Positions 38,515 through 48,116 are shown, numbered from the stretch's first letter. The stretch is DNA of 64,000 bases from Pseudoalteromonas rubra (GCF_005887095.1 NZ_PNCI01000001.1:186001-250000); one strand, 5' to 3'. A program made the numbers and translations. The notes: generated from the letters alone by a model not told the origin.

Positions 38515-38937
38515 ATGCGAAAAGTAAGGTTGGCGATAGCTACCCTGATGGTCGTTTCGGCATGTGCAGCAGCAAAAGAACAAAAGCCATATCGTTTTGA
38601 CACCATGCAGATGACGCTGGATACATTTTTATTCGACCGAAACGACAGAGTAAGGCCCGCCAAAAGTGACTTTAAAATTAATCGCAGTGTTGCCATGTCG
38701 AATGACGATGGGTACAGGGCCGTGCTTCTGAGCCTTGAAAATCTGTCGTCAGGTCGGCGAATATTGGAGCCAGAGCAACTTATGGTCATCTACGCCGACG
38801 GCACTGCACAGCAAGTCAGTGCTTTACCGCATAAGATAATGTTAGAGGGCTATGAAAAGCGCAATTTCACACTAGAACTCGGCGCGAATGACTATCCTGT
38901 TGTGGCAGTTGTAGCCGCTAATAATTCCGGGTACTAG
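38515..38937 (+). CDS. Putative lipoprotein of unknown function upstream of anmK
   Basis: The 140-residue product has a signal peptide with a possible lipobox VSAC (Cys17). The mature part contains beta-type segments (AVLLSLENLSSGRR, LMVIYADGTAQQV, RNFTLELGANDYPVVAVVAANN) consistent with a small beta-sandwich. GGAG lies upstream of the ATG. It ends 3 bp before anmK, so the two are probably in one operon. I do not recognise a family. Confidence 0.72.
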   Translation: MRKVRLAIATLMVVSACAAAKEQKPYRFDTMQMTLDTFLFDRNDRVRPAKSDFKINRSVAMSNDDGYRAVLLSLENLSSGRRILEPEQLMVIYADGTAQQVSALPHKIMLEGYEKRNFTLELGANDYPVVAVVAANNSGY

Positions 38938-38940
38938 GCA

Positions 38941-40107
38941 ATGGGCATTAAGCAAATAAATCAGCTGGGTTCTATCGCAAACAAACCTTCTCGCATAATT
39001 TTGGGGTTGATGAGTGGTACCTCATTAGACGGCCTGGACCTGGCCTTGTGTCAGGTGAGTGGAGCAGGTTCACAGACGCGTTGTAAGCTCCTCAAGTTCA
39101 CAACCGTGCCTTACGATAATGAGTTCAAAGAAAAAGTGCGTAAGGTCTTTGCTCAAGACAATGTCGACTTTGAATATTTAACGCTACTGAATCCATGGAT
39201 AGGATCCTTTCATGCGAAAATCATTAATCGAACGCTGGCACACTGGCAGCTAGAGCCGCAGGATATTGATTTGATAGCCAGCCATGGGCAGACTGTTTAC
39301 CACTGTCCGCAGCATCAGCATTCGCATACTGACTTTGGAAACGGGACATTACAACTTGGGGACGGCGATCACGTCGCGACCCAAACCCAGATCATTACCA
39401 TCTCTGATTTCAGGCAAAAGCACATTGCCAGGGGAGGCGAGGGGGCGCCGCTTGCACAATATGGTGACTATTTGTTGTATCAAAAATCAGATTTACACCG
39501 GATCTTGCTTAATTTAGGCGGTATAGCCAATTATACCGTACTGCCGGCTGGCGGAAAAATAGAGGATGTGCAATGTACAGACCTAGGTCCCGGAAATACT
39601 CTGATGGATGCATACTGCCAGCGATATTTTAATCTACCTTATGACGAAGCCGGGGCGCTTGCTGCACAAGGGAGAGTGTCGAACGATCTCTTAGAGTTAC
39701 TTAAGTCTGTTCCATTTTTTCACTATGCTACACCCAAAACAACCGGGCCAGAAGTGTTCAGCTTAGCGATGCTGGAAGACAAGATAACGAGTCTTGGTTC
39801 AGCTTTGTCTCATTACGATGTATTGGCAACGCTGAATGAGTTAACGGCCTGGTGTGTTATCGAACAGATCAATCGTTTGGGGTTACGTGGTCCCACAGAG
39901 TTATTGTTAAGTGGCGGGGGGGCCCATAACACGCTGCTGATAACTAAGTTAAAGTCACGGCTTTGCGAGGAGTTTGACGTATCCAAACTGTCAAGTGATG
40001 GGGTAGAGGCAGACTCCAAAGAAGCGGCACTATTTGCGGTCCTGGCAAATGAATGCGTAGCTGGGGATGGACTATTTTCTTTCGGTAAGATAAGCCTGCC
40101 GGGATGA
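38941..40107 (+). CDS. anmK: Anhydro-N-acetylmuramic acid kinase
   Basis: AnmK phosphorylates and opens 1,6-anhydro-MurNAc, giving MurNAc-6-phosphate in cell-wall recycling. The 388-residue protein has the ATP-binding GLMSGTSLDGLDLAL motif near residue 22, the SHGQTVYH segment, the LNLGGIANYTVL strand and ELLLSGGGAHN near the C-terminus. It ties to the lytic transglycosylase at 13 kb, whose product it would use. Its last 36 bp overlap a convergent gene. Confidence 0.96.
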   Translation: MGIKQINQLGSIANKPSRIILGLMSGTSLDGLDLALCQVSGAGSQTRCKLLKFTTVPYDNEFKEKVRKVFAQDNVDFEYLTLLNPWIGSFHAKIINRTLAHWQLEPQDIDLIASHGQTVYHCPQHQHSHTDFGNGTLQLGDGDHVATQTQIITISDFRQKHIARGGEGAPLAQYGDYLLYQKSDLHRILLNLGGIANYTVLPAGGKIEDVQCTDLGPGNTLMDAYCQRYFNLPYDEAGALAAQGRVSNDLLELLKSVPFFHYATPKTTGPEVFSLAMLEDKITSLGSALSHYDVLATLNELTAWCVIEQINRLGLRGPTELLLSGGGAHNTLLITKLKSRLCEEFDVSKLSSDGVEADSKEAALFAVLANECVAGDGLFSFGKISLPG

Positions 40108-40596
40108 GCCAAACAGGGTGCTGAATTCGTTGCGAATGTATTTCGCAACCATGTATAACACACCTGATGTCGAACCTGATGGCGCTGCGTGCGATTTACA
40201 GTCTATATCGGAACTGCGAATCTCACGAGGCAAATAAGCCATATAGTCCATACTGTTTTTAATGCGCTCTTTGTGACCCAGTAAACTTAATTGTAAATTG
40301 TATGGGCCGCATTTACCTGTACCGCTAAGGCGTAACTCTATTGTCCCTTTGATTATGTCTTGCTCTTGCAATTGCCTTTGGCCGATAAAGTCGACGCTAC
40401 GGTTGTCCTGATGGTTAGCTGCTGCCCTAATTTGATTCCCAGCTATAGCGTCTTTTGGAAGCTGACAAGAGACAATCAGTTCGTCTTGCTCAATGTAAAA
40501 CTCAAGCTGGTCAAACGGTGAGCCATGCTCAAGAAAAAACAACTGCTGTGCCTGGTCCTTTATATCAAAAGTCAAAGACCGTTTACGTGTATTCAT
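40072..40596 (-). CDS. Unknown protein overlapping the 3' end of anmK
   Basis: The 174-residue frame has no signal peptide and a mixed composition. Its first half reads as strands (LTFDIKDQAQQLFFLEHG, LEFYIEQDELIVSCQLP), and it is hydrophilic throughout. It overlaps anmK by 36 bp tail to tail. No family is recognised. The upstream gap with a terminator of the preceding gene and the consistent frame suggest a real gene. Confidence 0.62.
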   Translation of the reverse strand: MNTRKRSLTFDIKDQAQQLFFLEHGSPFDQLEFYIEQDELIVSCQLPKDAIAGNQIRAAANHQDNRSVDFIGQRQLQEQDIIKGTIELRLSGTGKCGPYNLQLSLLGHKERIKNSMDYMAYLPREIRSSDIDCKSHAAPSGSTSGVLYMVAKYIRNEFSTLFGSSRQAYLTERK

Positions 40597-40654
40597 GATT
40601 TTGCCGAAAAATTAAACTAGGCGAATTATGCAGGTTCAATATGTCAAAATTATT

Positions 40655-40682
40655 AAAAAGGGCTCTTAGTTGAGCCCTTTTT
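40655..40682 (-). terminator. Terminator of the Na/Pi symporter gene
   Basis: AAAAAGGGCTC and GAGCCCTTTTT form an 11-bp perfect stem with a 6-nt loop, with T tracts on either strand; it serves the minus-strand gene ending at 40721. Confidence 0.9.
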
Positions 40683-40720
40683 ATGACACTCTGACGAGTT
40701 ATTACGTCAGATTAATCTCA

Positions 40721-41860
40721 TTATTTGATGGCTAGCATCAACAGTCCTGGCAGGACGAAGAAGGAGCCCAGCACGTAACCAAATGCTGCTGATTTATTAC
40801 GCGTACCAATTTGAGCCAGCTTTTCAGCAAGTTGCAGAGGGATTTCGCGCAGTAATGGCAGACCGTATATCAGACCAACTGCAAATACGTTAAACATAAC
40901 GTGTACCAGTGCAATCGTCAGGGCAACTTCAGCGTTAGGACCTGTAATTGAGGTCGCTGCCAGTAGCGCTGTGATAGTAGTACCAATGTTAGCGCCCAGT
41001 GTGAAAGGATAAATCTGACGAGTGTTAAACACACCGCTACCTGCAAGTGGGATCATCAAACTGGTCGTGGTAGAAGAAGATTGAACCATGACAGTCACTA
41101 CAGCACCTGAACTGATACCAGCAACAGGGCCACGACCAATTGCGCTATGTAGTAGTTCTTTCGCGCGTCCAACCAGCGCTTTCTTAAGTAGTTTACCAAG
41201 GGTTGTAACCGCGAACAGGATCATGGCTATACCAACGACAACCATAGCAACACCAACGGCTTTACCATCCAGGAAGCTGACAGCATCTTTTACTACCCCG
41301 ACAGCTGGCTTGACAAGCGGTTTGATGAAGTTGTAGCTCTTAAGAGACAAGTCTGCATCGCCTACGAACAGGTGAGACAGTGCCGCCGAGAATTTTTCCA
41401 GCAAGCCAAACATAATCTCTAGTGGCAGGAAAATAGCCACTGCAAACAGGTTAAAGAAGTCATGAACCGTTGACGCGGCAAAAGCGCGCTGGAATTCTTC
41501 TTTATCACGGATGTGACCAATCGATACCAAGGTATTGGTAATGGTAGTACCAATGTTTGCGCCCATAATCATCGGAATAGCAATACCCAGCGGCAGACCA
41601 CCAGCCACTAGGCCGACAATAACTGATGTAACTGTAGATGAAGATTGAACGAGAGCGGTTGCAAATGCACCCAGCATTAATGCGACGAACGGGTTAGTTG
41701 CAAATGCGAAAATTTCTTTTGCGCCTTCCGTGCCGCCTGAAGCCAGCTTAAATCCACCGCTGACTGTACCAACAGCAACTAATACGAGGTAGACCAGTAA
41801 AGCAATCGCGGTCCAGTTTAAGATCTTTGCAAAAAGAGAGGTTTGATTTTGTTCACTCAT
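40721..41860 (-). CDS. Na+/phosphate symporter, NptA-type
   Basis: The 379-residue inner-membrane protein has two inverted repeats each bearing the PNaS-family QSSS motif (ALVQSSSTVTSV near residue 66 and VMVQSSSTTTSL near 258) plus matching GANIGTTIT motifs after each. About eight to nine hydrophobic segments are seen. It would import phosphate with sodium, or act as a phosphate balance valve. A possible Pho box about 70 bp upstream suggests phosphate control, and the secreted alkaline phosphatase at 5.5 kb would supply substrate. Confidence 0.93.
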   Translation of the reverse strand: MSEQNQTSLFAKILNWTAIALLVYLVLVAVGTVSGGFKLASGGTEGAKEIFAFATNPFVALMLGAFATALVQSSSTVTSVIVGLVAGGLPLGIAIPMIMGANIGTTITNTLVSIGHIRDKEEFQRAFAASTVHDFFNLFAVAIFLPLEIMFGLLEKFSAALSHLFVGDADLSLKSYNFIKPLVKPAVGVVKDAVSFLDGKAVGVAMVVVGIAMILFAVTTLGKLLKKALVGRAKELLHSAIGRGPVAGISSGAVVTVMVQSSSTTTSLMIPLAGSGVFNTRQIYPFTLGANIGTTITALLAATSITGPNAEVALTIALVHVMFNVFAVGLIYGLPLLREIPLQLAEKLAQIGTRNKSAAFGYVLGSFFVLPGLLMLAIK

Positions 41861-42160
41861 GATTTTACTCAGTTATGTCTTGCCATGTTATGTGGCATTT
41901 TAATGACGTTTTTATTTCAGGGCGGATTAAAACAAAGTTATATGACAGAAATATTTCAATGCGATTGTCATTTAACCAGGTACTCAAAGTTTAAGGGGCA
42001 AGTTTGGCATTTTGGCTATGAAGGAATTGTGGAAGTTTTTTTAAGTTTCTAATAAATGGTGCTATTTTGAAATTCGCAACAGTGTTACATTGGTTTACAT
42101 TCATGAGGAGCGAGAAAGTTATTTCGTCCGGAATCCACATTTCCTACACGATTTAGACCT
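41861..42160. other. Divergent intergenic region
   Basis: This 300-bp gap separates the Na/Pi gene from the 7TMR kinase gene. Apart from the Pho-box-like sequence, I see no strong motif. A 69-codon plus-strand frame in it starts inside the symporter gene and looks like chance. Confidence 0.5.
41931..41948 (-). promoter_or_regulatory. Candidate Pho box upstream of the Na/Pi symporter gene
   Basis: On the minus strand CTGTCAT, then ATAA, then CTTTGTT resembles the PhoB direct repeat (CTGTCAT twice with a 4-bp AT spacer). The first half is perfect and the second matches 4 of 7. Position about 70 bp from the start codon fits. Confidence 0.35.
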
Positions 42161-44158
42161 ATGATAGTTACAAATGGTTACCGAGTCTTGTTCATGCGTT
42201 TTATCTTATTGCTTTTAATGGGGTATTTTTTGTTCGCTGGTAAAGTTGTCAGCGCAAATCAACAGCAAAGTATTCTGTTGGGAGACAGCACAACGCAGCG
42301 ATCGCTGAACGATGCCGTTTTTTTCTTTGACTATGATAACCAAATTAACACAGCTGAAGATGTATACAGATATTCAGAGCAGTTTGTACCTTTAGACAGG
42401 ATAGAGAAGCGACCACAGCATGCACTTTATTCAAAATGGGTAAGATTGACGTTCGATAACAGAAGTCGCAACACTGACTGGGTGCTGTCATTTGGCTTTG
42501 CAAGACTACCTAAACTCGCAGTCTATCAGCTTGACGAAGGTATTCTTCGACAGGTGCACTGGCAGGATGCGCATGCGAGCTTTAACCAGCGTCCTATTCA
42601 GGACCCGCAAATGTACCTGCCCCTTGACATTAAATCTGGCAAAAGTGAATTCCTGATTGAGTACCAGACTTTTGCAAATGCGCCAGCCAACTTACGTCTG
42701 CATTCCCACGCACATTACTTGTCGACTTCGCAACTTAGCATTTTAACTAACGCCAGCCTGGCTGGAGTGGTTGCAGCCATTTTGCTCATTGTCATCGTGA
42801 ACCTGGCTTTTAACCGCAACACAACCAATGTCTTTTACGCGTTATGGACCTTACTCTTCTTACTTATCGTAATCGATATGGCCGGTTTTTCTTTTCAGTA
42901 TTTCTGGCCTAATCATGGTTTCTTCAGCGGTCAGTTCTCAATCGCTCTGATGGCGACAGTGCCGATATTTCATTTGTTATTCGTTCGTGGCTTTTTACAA
43001 CTTAAGCACTATCACCCTACACTGAACTCTGTCTATATAGCAGCAACCTGGCTTTACATCGGTCTGGTCCCTACCGCATTGTATCTGGAAAGCGTTTATT
43101 ACAACTTACTGGCCAGTACGTTCGTTATCCCGCTGTTCGTCTATACCTGTATTTGGAGTTTCAGGCAAAGGGGGCCGGGCATGAGAACGTTTACTTACAG
43201 TCTGATTAACCACCTGGTGTTTCTAAACCTGTTAACCATAGTGGGTGCCAGCTATGGTAATCTTATTGATGTTTTTGACATCACTTCGTTTATCAAGGTG
43301 GGTTATCTTATTGAAGTGTTGCTGTTTACTGTTGCACTGGCATTGCAACATAAGTCACTTCAGGGCCAGCTGGTTAGACATCTCGAGCAGCAGGTGAATG
43401 CACTCAATCGCACCGTGGACAGCGAACGTCAGGTGGTAAACGAGCAGGTTAATCAGCTTAAAGCAAAAGAAGAGCAGCTATTTACTGACCTGTCGCACGA
43501 ATTACGTACACCACTTACCGTGATGAAGATTCAGGTTGAATCATTGCAGTATAACATTGTTGAAAACGTAGAAGATTCTTACGCCAAACTGATGGCCAAG
43601 ATTGATGAGTTACACAAATTCATTGACCAGCTAATGTTGGTAACCGGCGATAAAGAGGTTGCCAATATTTTGAAAAAAGAAGAGGTTAAAGTTGCACATT
43701 TTATGAATGAAACATTTCAGACGTGCATGACCTATGTCGATCCAAAGAAGGCCAGACTCGAAATCATCAATCGACTGGACCCTCATTTTACGATGCAGTT
43801 TGACAGACGCTCTATTGGCAACGCGATCTTAGAAGTGGTTAAAAATGCGCTCAAATATGGCGGCGACGGCGTAGATATCAAAATGAGTGCACTGGTTAAT
43901 GAGCGAAACCTGGTTTTGCGTATTGAAGATTCGGGCATGCCGCTGTCATATGATGCCCATCGACAACTGTTCCAACCTTTGTTCAGAGAGGAAGCATCGC
44001 GCAGTTCTCTTAGTGGTGGCAAAGGAATGGGACTGGCCGTGTGCAAAAAAATAATAGAATGCCATGGTGGAAAAATTGATTCACATAATAGCCTGCTTGG
44101 CGGCCTGTGCATCGAAATTATCCTGCCTACAGCTGAAGTCGATCTGGCATTGGCATAG
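42161..44158 (+). CDS. 7TMR-DISM sensor histidine kinase
   Basis: Order of parts: signal peptide or signal anchor (about 10-32), a periplasmic DISM extracellular beta domain (about 55-185), seven membrane helices (about 195-400), a coiled coil, a HisKA domain with phospho-acceptor H446 (DLSHELRTPL) and a HATPase domain (VVKNALKYGG, GGKGMGLAVCKK). It would sense an outside ligand, possibly a carbohydrate, as proposed for DISM proteins. No response regulator gene adjoins, so it is an orphan kinase. ATG at 42194 is an alternative start that gives a cleaner signal sequence. Confidence 0.9.
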   Translation: MIVTNGYRVLFMRFILLLLMGYFLFAGKVVSANQQQSILLGDSTTQRSLNDAVFFFDYDNQINTAEDVYRYSEQFVPLDRIEKRPQHALYSKWVRLTFDNRSRNTDWVLSFGFARLPKLAVYQLDEGILRQVHWQDAHASFNQRPIQDPQMYLPLDIKSGKSEFLIEYQTFANAPANLRLHSHAHYLSTSQLSILTNASLAGVVAAILLIVIVNLAFNRNTTNVFYALWTLLFLLIVIDMAGFSFQYFWPNHGFFSGQFSIALMATVPIFHLLFVRGFLQLKHYHPTLNSVYIAATWLYIGLVPTALYLESVYYNLLASTFVIPLFVYTCIWSFRQRGPGMRTFTYSLINHLVFLNLLTIVGASYGNLIDVFDITSFIKVGYLIEVLLFTVALALQHKSLQGQLVRHLEQQVNALNRTVDSERQVVNEQVNQLKAKEEQLFTDLSHELRTPLTVMKIQVESLQYNIVENVEDSYAKLMAKIDELHKFIDQLMLVTGDKEVANILKKEEVKVAHFMNETFQTCMTYVDPKKARLEIINRLDPHFTMQFDRRSIGNAILEVVKNALKYGGDGVDIKMSALVNERNLVLRIEDSGMPLSYDAHRQLFQPLFREEASRSSLSGGKGMGLAVCKKIIECHGGKIDSHNSLLGGLCIEIILPTAEVDLALA

Positions 44159-44226
44159 AAAACAGTTGTAATCTGTATGATGTCTGTCAGACTGCGCGCG
44201 AATTATTAAAGAGTAAGGTTACAGAC

Positions 44227-46029
44227 ATGATAAGAAAAACACTGGTCGCGCTCGTAGTCGGTTTAACATTGAGCGGATGTGAAGTGACTTCCCAACATGC
44301 CCATTCCCATCAGGTCAGCGCTGAAAAGGTGGATGCAAACGCACAGATGATGGAGCTTGCAGAGGCATACTTCAATGAGAGCGTTACATTGAGCCCACTG
44401 TCAGCCACCTTCTTTGGCATGTCTGAGTACAATGACAAATTTGAATCGACACTTGGGCCTGAAACTCTGAAAAAACAGCAAGCATTTACCGCTAAATACC
44501 TTGGCCTGCTTGATAAGATAGACAGGGAAGGGCTTTTTGGGCAGGCCAAATTGTCTTTCGACATACTCCATTACGAATTAACACAGCAGCAAGCGGCTGA
44601 ACAATTTGATGGCCATTTTCTGCCAATCGATCAAATGTATGGAGCACATCACGTATTTGCCTCACTTGGCTCAGGAGAAAGTGCTCAGCCTTTTGAAACA
44701 GTAGCAGACTACGGAAACTTTCTTAAACGTGCCGACGGCTTTGTGGCTTGGTTAAGCTCAGCTCAGGAGATGATGTCTCAAGGCATCGAACATCAGGTGG
44801 TGTTGCCAAAGGCCATCACGGTTAAAGTTATCCCCCAGTTTAAAGCACATGTGGTTGACCAGGCAGAGGACTCCATTTTCTGGGGACCTATAGAGAATTT
44901 ACCGGAATCATTTTCTGCGCAAGAAAAACACCAGATAGCTCAGTCCTACAAAAATTACATTGAGCGCACCCTGATCCCGGCTTATCGCGACATGGTTCGT
45001 TTCCTTGAAACTAAATATCTACCTGCATCCAGAGAGACCGTTGGTTACAGTGCGTTGCCAAATGGACAAGCCTGGTACCAATACTACATAAAAGAAAACA
45101 CCACGCTGGATATGAGCGCAGAAGAGATCCATGCACTTGGCCTGAGCGAAGTAAAACGTATCCGCGATGAGATGGGAAGGGTCAAAGAGACAGTCGGGTT
45201 TGCGGGTGATCTGCAGGAGTTTTTTCAACACTTGCGTGACAGTGACGAATTTTATTTTTCGTCAGAAGTTGAACTGATAAAAGCGTATGAAGAGGTGAAA
45301 AAGAAAATTGATGCGCGCGTACCCCTGTTATTTGATATTCAGCCAAAGGCGGATTACGTTGTAAAGCCGGTTGAAGCATTCCGAGCTGCATCGGCAGCCG
45401 GCGCATCATACGAAAGCCCCGCGCCGGACGGATCGCGCCCGGGTGTATTCTATATCAACAGTCATAACCTCAAAGCACAACCCAAATTTATTGTCGAAAC
45501 CTTGTCGATACATGAAGCAGCGCCCGGTCACCATTTTCAGCTGGCGTTGCAACAGGAAATAGAAGATCTGCCAAAATTCAGAAAGTTTGGTGGTTCAACG
45601 GTATTTGTCGAAGGCTGGGCGCTATATGCTGAGAGTTTGGGCAAAGAACTGGGTTTGTTCACCGATCCTTATCAATGGTATGGGCGTCTGGCGGATGAAC
45701 AATTAAGAGCGATGCGTCTGGTTGTTGATACCGGGCTACATGCCAAAGGCTGGAGTCGTGAGCAGGCCATAGAGTTTATGTTGAAGAACTCATCGATGGC
45801 GAAAAGTGATGTAGAAGCGGAAGTTGAGCGTTATATCGCATGGCCTGGTCAGGCGGTATCCTACAAAGTTGGTCAGTTTAAAATTCGCCAGCTGCGCGAA
45901 TACGCTGAGCAGGCTTTGGGTGAGCGGTTTGATATTCGCGCCTTCCACAATCAGGTGTTAATTGACGGCGCTGTCCCCATGCCTGTGTTACAGGATAAAA
46001 TCGAGCGCTGGGTTAACTCTCAGCTCTAG
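44227..46029 (+). CDS. DUF885-family lipoprotein, probable metallopeptidase
   Basis: The 600-residue protein has a lipobox LSGC (Cys18), so it is anchored to a membrane facing the periplasm. DUF885 features are present: the early VTLSPLSATFFG motif, the metal-binding HEAAPGHHF stretch starting at H429, and the downstream EGWALYAESLGKELG with a further glutamate ligand. The family has an M32-like HExxH-type zinc fold and is thought to contain peptidases. It starts 68 bp after the kinase gene, with no terminator between. Confidence 0.9.
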   Translation: MIRKTLVALVVGLTLSGCEVTSQHAHSHQVSAEKVDANAQMMELAEAYFNESVTLSPLSATFFGMSEYNDKFESTLGPETLKKQQAFTAKYLGLLDKIDREGLFGQAKLSFDILHYELTQQQAAEQFDGHFLPIDQMYGAHHVFASLGSGESAQPFETVADYGNFLKRADGFVAWLSSAQEMMSQGIEHQVVLPKAITVKVIPQFKAHVVDQAEDSIFWGPIENLPESFSAQEKHQIAQSYKNYIERTLIPAYRDMVRFLETKYLPASRETVGYSALPNGQAWYQYYIKENTTLDMSAEEIHALGLSEVKRIRDEMGRVKETVGFAGDLQEFFQHLRDSDEFYFSSEVELIKAYEEVKKKIDARVPLLFDIQPKADYVVKPVEAFRAASAAGASYESPAPDGSRPGVFYINSHNLKAQPKFIVETLSIHEAAPGHHFQLALQQEIEDLPKFRKFGGSTVFVEGWALYAESLGKELGLFTDPYQWYGRLADEQLRAMRLVVDTGLHAKGWSREQAIEFMLKNSSMAKSDVEAEVERYIAWPGQAVSYKVGQFKIRQLREYAEQALGERFDIRAFHNQVLIDGAVPMPVLQDKIERWVNSQL

Positions 46030-46042
46030 CACCATAGTGTTT

Positions 46043-46071
46043 AAGGCCAGCTTTGCGCTGGTCTTGTTCTT
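46043..46071 (+). terminator. Weak terminator after the DUF885 gene
   Basis: AAGGCCAGC pairs with GCTGGTCTT (one G-U) around a 5-nt loop, followed by a T-rich GTTCTTTT stretch. Confidence 0.6.
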
Positions 46072-46115
46072 TTAGTACAATCTGCGACCCTTTAGTTTGT
46101 GGCAAGTGCGAAGTT

Positions 46116-46622
46116 ATGAGTACAACTCCTTTTTGGATAGAAAAATCGTTGGAAGAAATGAACCAGCAGGAGTGGGAAGCCATTTGTGATGGCTGCGCAA
46201 AGTGCTGTTTGCATTCTTTTATAGACTCTGACGAAGAAGAGGAAGAACAATTTAGTAGCACAGATGTACTTCGTGAAGGGGAAGAACTGCTCTATACCGA
46301 TGTTGTGTGTCAGTACAGCGATGAGCAGACTTGCGCATGTACTCGTTACACAGAAAGACAAACATTAGTTCCCTCATGTGTCCAATTAACCAAGGACAAC
46401 CTCAAAGATATTTTCTTTATGCCTCAGTCATGTAGTTATCGCAGGCTTCATGAAGGTCGTGGTCTTGCCAGTTGGCACCCGCTGTATCATAACGGCTCGA
46501 AACAGGCCATGCATGATGCAGGGATCAGTATTTTGGGCAAAGCTATTAGTGAAAACGACGTGGACCTGGAACATGATTTCGAGGACCACATTGTTACTTG
46601 GCCTGAGCTGGATGCCGACTAG
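46116..46622 (+). CDS. ycgN: YcgN/UPF0260 cysteine-cluster protein
   Basis: The 168-residue cytosolic protein begins MSTTPFWIEKSLEEMNQQEWEA and carries the CDGCAKCC cysteine cluster near residue 24, further cysteines (CQYSDEQTCACTRY) and the PQSCSYRRLHEGRGLASWHPL motif of the UPF0260 family, a presumed metal-binding protein of unknown role. The longer frame from TTG 46053 runs through the terminator and is rejected. It converges on the next gene with only 11 bp between. Confidence 0.92.
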   Translation: MSTTPFWIEKSLEEMNQQEWEAICDGCAKCCLHSFIDSDEEEEEQFSSTDVLREGEELLYTDVVCQYSDEQTCACTRYTERQTLVPSCVQLTKDNLKDIFFMPQSCSYRRLHEGRGLASWHPLYHNGSKQAMHDAGISILGKAISENDVDLEHDFEDHIVTWPELDAD

Positions 46623-46633
46623 GCAACGTCTCA

Positions 46634-47719
46634 TTAAAAGTGAACACTTTCTCCTTCGTTGAGAATATAGAGTGGTTGTTGCGGTGCAATTGCTTGCTTT
46701 ACGTGCAACAGCCTGAACAAAGCTGAGTGTGATGTCAGATCACCCATCTTCCAGCTCATGTTACCGTACCCCCAAGGTACCACCTGCTTGCAGTTAAGGT
46801 CGTTCGCTGCTGCAAGCATATCTTCGGGCGTTAAATGTACATTTCGATACCACTTAGCATATTCGTCATGGTGATAAGAGGCGATTGGTAACAGACAAAC
46901 ATCAATGTTGCCGTAACGTTGCTGTATGTCACGGAAGTGTTGTGAGTAACCGGTATCACCTGCGTAAAACAACGTTTTTCCCTCAAATTCAAAGAGCCAG
47001 CCTCCCCAAAGTGTGGCGTCGTTGTCTTCTGTGATATAAGGCACAATGATCCTGCTACTAAAGTGGTGTGCCGGCACGAAATGCACAGTAAGACCCTGGT
47101 TTTGTGCACTCGCATACCAGGCCATTTCCTGAATTTTGTAACCGCCATCCGAAAAATAGTCTGCAAATCCCAGCGGTGTATAATAAGTTGGTCCGGTCCC
47201 CAAAGTGTCGATGTCCGATTTATTGAAGTGATCATAATGTATGTGGGAATAAACAACGGCGCTTAGCTGGTCCAGCTCAGGTTCAGAAGGCCAGTCTGGT
47301 TCAGTTCGATAAAAACCGCCAGTCAGCTTGAATCCTACATCTATCGGCCAGTCGAATTGTTCGCTTACCGGATCCACAAGTACCTGCTGGCCATCGGGCA
47401 TAGTCAGTAAAAAGCTCGCATGACCCAGCCATTTCACGTAAAAACCGAGTTCAGGGACTATGTCGGGGCGGTCGCCTATGTACTGACATTGCTCCATGTC
47501 GCCCTGGCATTGAATAAGTGGCGTATCCGGATAACACGCTTCTTCACAGGTATAGGGGTATGTTTCAGGTTGCTTGTAGAGGTTAGCAAATCGGTCAGTA
47601 TACCCCTCGGAAGTCTTATATTTAACAACAGTCTGATCTGACTGTTCAACTGCAACTTGATTGGCAGTACATGCACCAAGAAAAAGAGTAAAAGGAAAGA
47701 GGAAGTGGGCTTTGCTCAT
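46634..47719 (-). CDS. MBL-fold metallohydrolase lipoprotein
   Basis: The ATG at 47719 yields a signal peptide with lipobox LGAC (Cys17), a better start than the frame's upstream ATG at 47797. The mature protein is a metallo-beta-lactamase fold of the NAPE-PLD/RomA-like group: WLGHASFLL, zinc motif HIHYDH in SAVVYSHIHYDHFN, VPAHHFSSR and FYAGDTGYS. It is predicted to be a periplasmic or outer-membrane-bound hydrolase, possibly acting on phosphodiesters or lipids; the substrate is unknown. The protein is cysteine-rich at about residues 55-80. Confidence 0.9.
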   Translation of the reverse strand: MSKAHFLFPFTLFLGACTANQVAVEQSDQTVVKYKTSEGYTDRFANLYKQPETYPYTCEEACYPDTPLIQCQGDMEQCQYIGDRPDIVPELGFYVKWLGHASFLLTMPDGQQVLVDPVSEQFDWPIDVGFKLTGGFYRTEPDWPSEPELDQLSAVVYSHIHYDHFNKSDIDTLGTGPTYYTPLGFADYFSDGGYKIQEMAWYASAQNQGLTVHFVPAHHFSSRIIVPYITEDNDATLWGGWLFEFEGKTLFYAGDTGYSQHFRDIQQRYGNIDVCLLPIASYHHDEYAKWYRNVHLTPEDMLAAANDLNCKQVVPWGYGNMSWKMGDLTSHSALFRLLHVKQAIAPQQPLYILNEGESVHF

Positions 47720-47849
47720 ATAATGGGTCTTTTTTAGTTCTTCTAATGTGTTAGGCTTTGGTTGCATAGTACAAGTGACAGACATAATATCAAACATTCA
47801 GATGTAAACAGGTATGTATTTGGCTGGGTGTTGTTGTCAGAGGTATATA

Positions 47850-48116
47850 ATGGATAGAGTAGCGCCTGAAACTTGGTACGCAGTGGGCTTTTTTTTCTCT
47901 CTTATTTTAGGGCCATTTTTTATTGGCCTGTGTTTGATGAAACTTTATCGGTTTTATCGTCCCAAGGATGTGCCAGAGTCTGATGAGAACTCAGTGTCGG
48001 TGGTATCCCAGATAAGTGCTCAGCGTGATGGTTTTTTTAAGATGTATCTGCTTGGTCTGGCGGTGTGTTCACCCGGGTTTTACTACATCTATATGCGTTT
48101 TCTGGTGCACATTTAA
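47850..48116 (+). CDS. Small membrane protein, unknown
   Basis: From the ATG at 47850, with GAGG 7 bases upstream, an 88-residue protein is read with two hydrophobic helices (about 10-30 and 62-82) joined by a polar loop. The longer frame from 47814 lacks a ribosome-binding site. It is divergent from the MBL lipoprotein gene. No family is recognised. Confidence 0.65.
   Translation: MDRVAPETWYAVGFFFSLILGPFFIGLCLMKLYRFYRPKDVPESDENSVSVVSQISAQRDGFFKMYLLGLAVCSPGFYYIYMRFLVHI

Noticed and set aside
41843-42052. 69-codon frame in the gap before the 7TMR kinase gene
   Set aside because: It begins inside the symporter gene on the opposite strand and its sequence has no protein-like pattern.
46053-46115. 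Upstream extension of the ycgN frame
   Set aside because: It starts with TTG and runs through a terminator-like hairpin; the family N-terminus fits the ATG at 46116.
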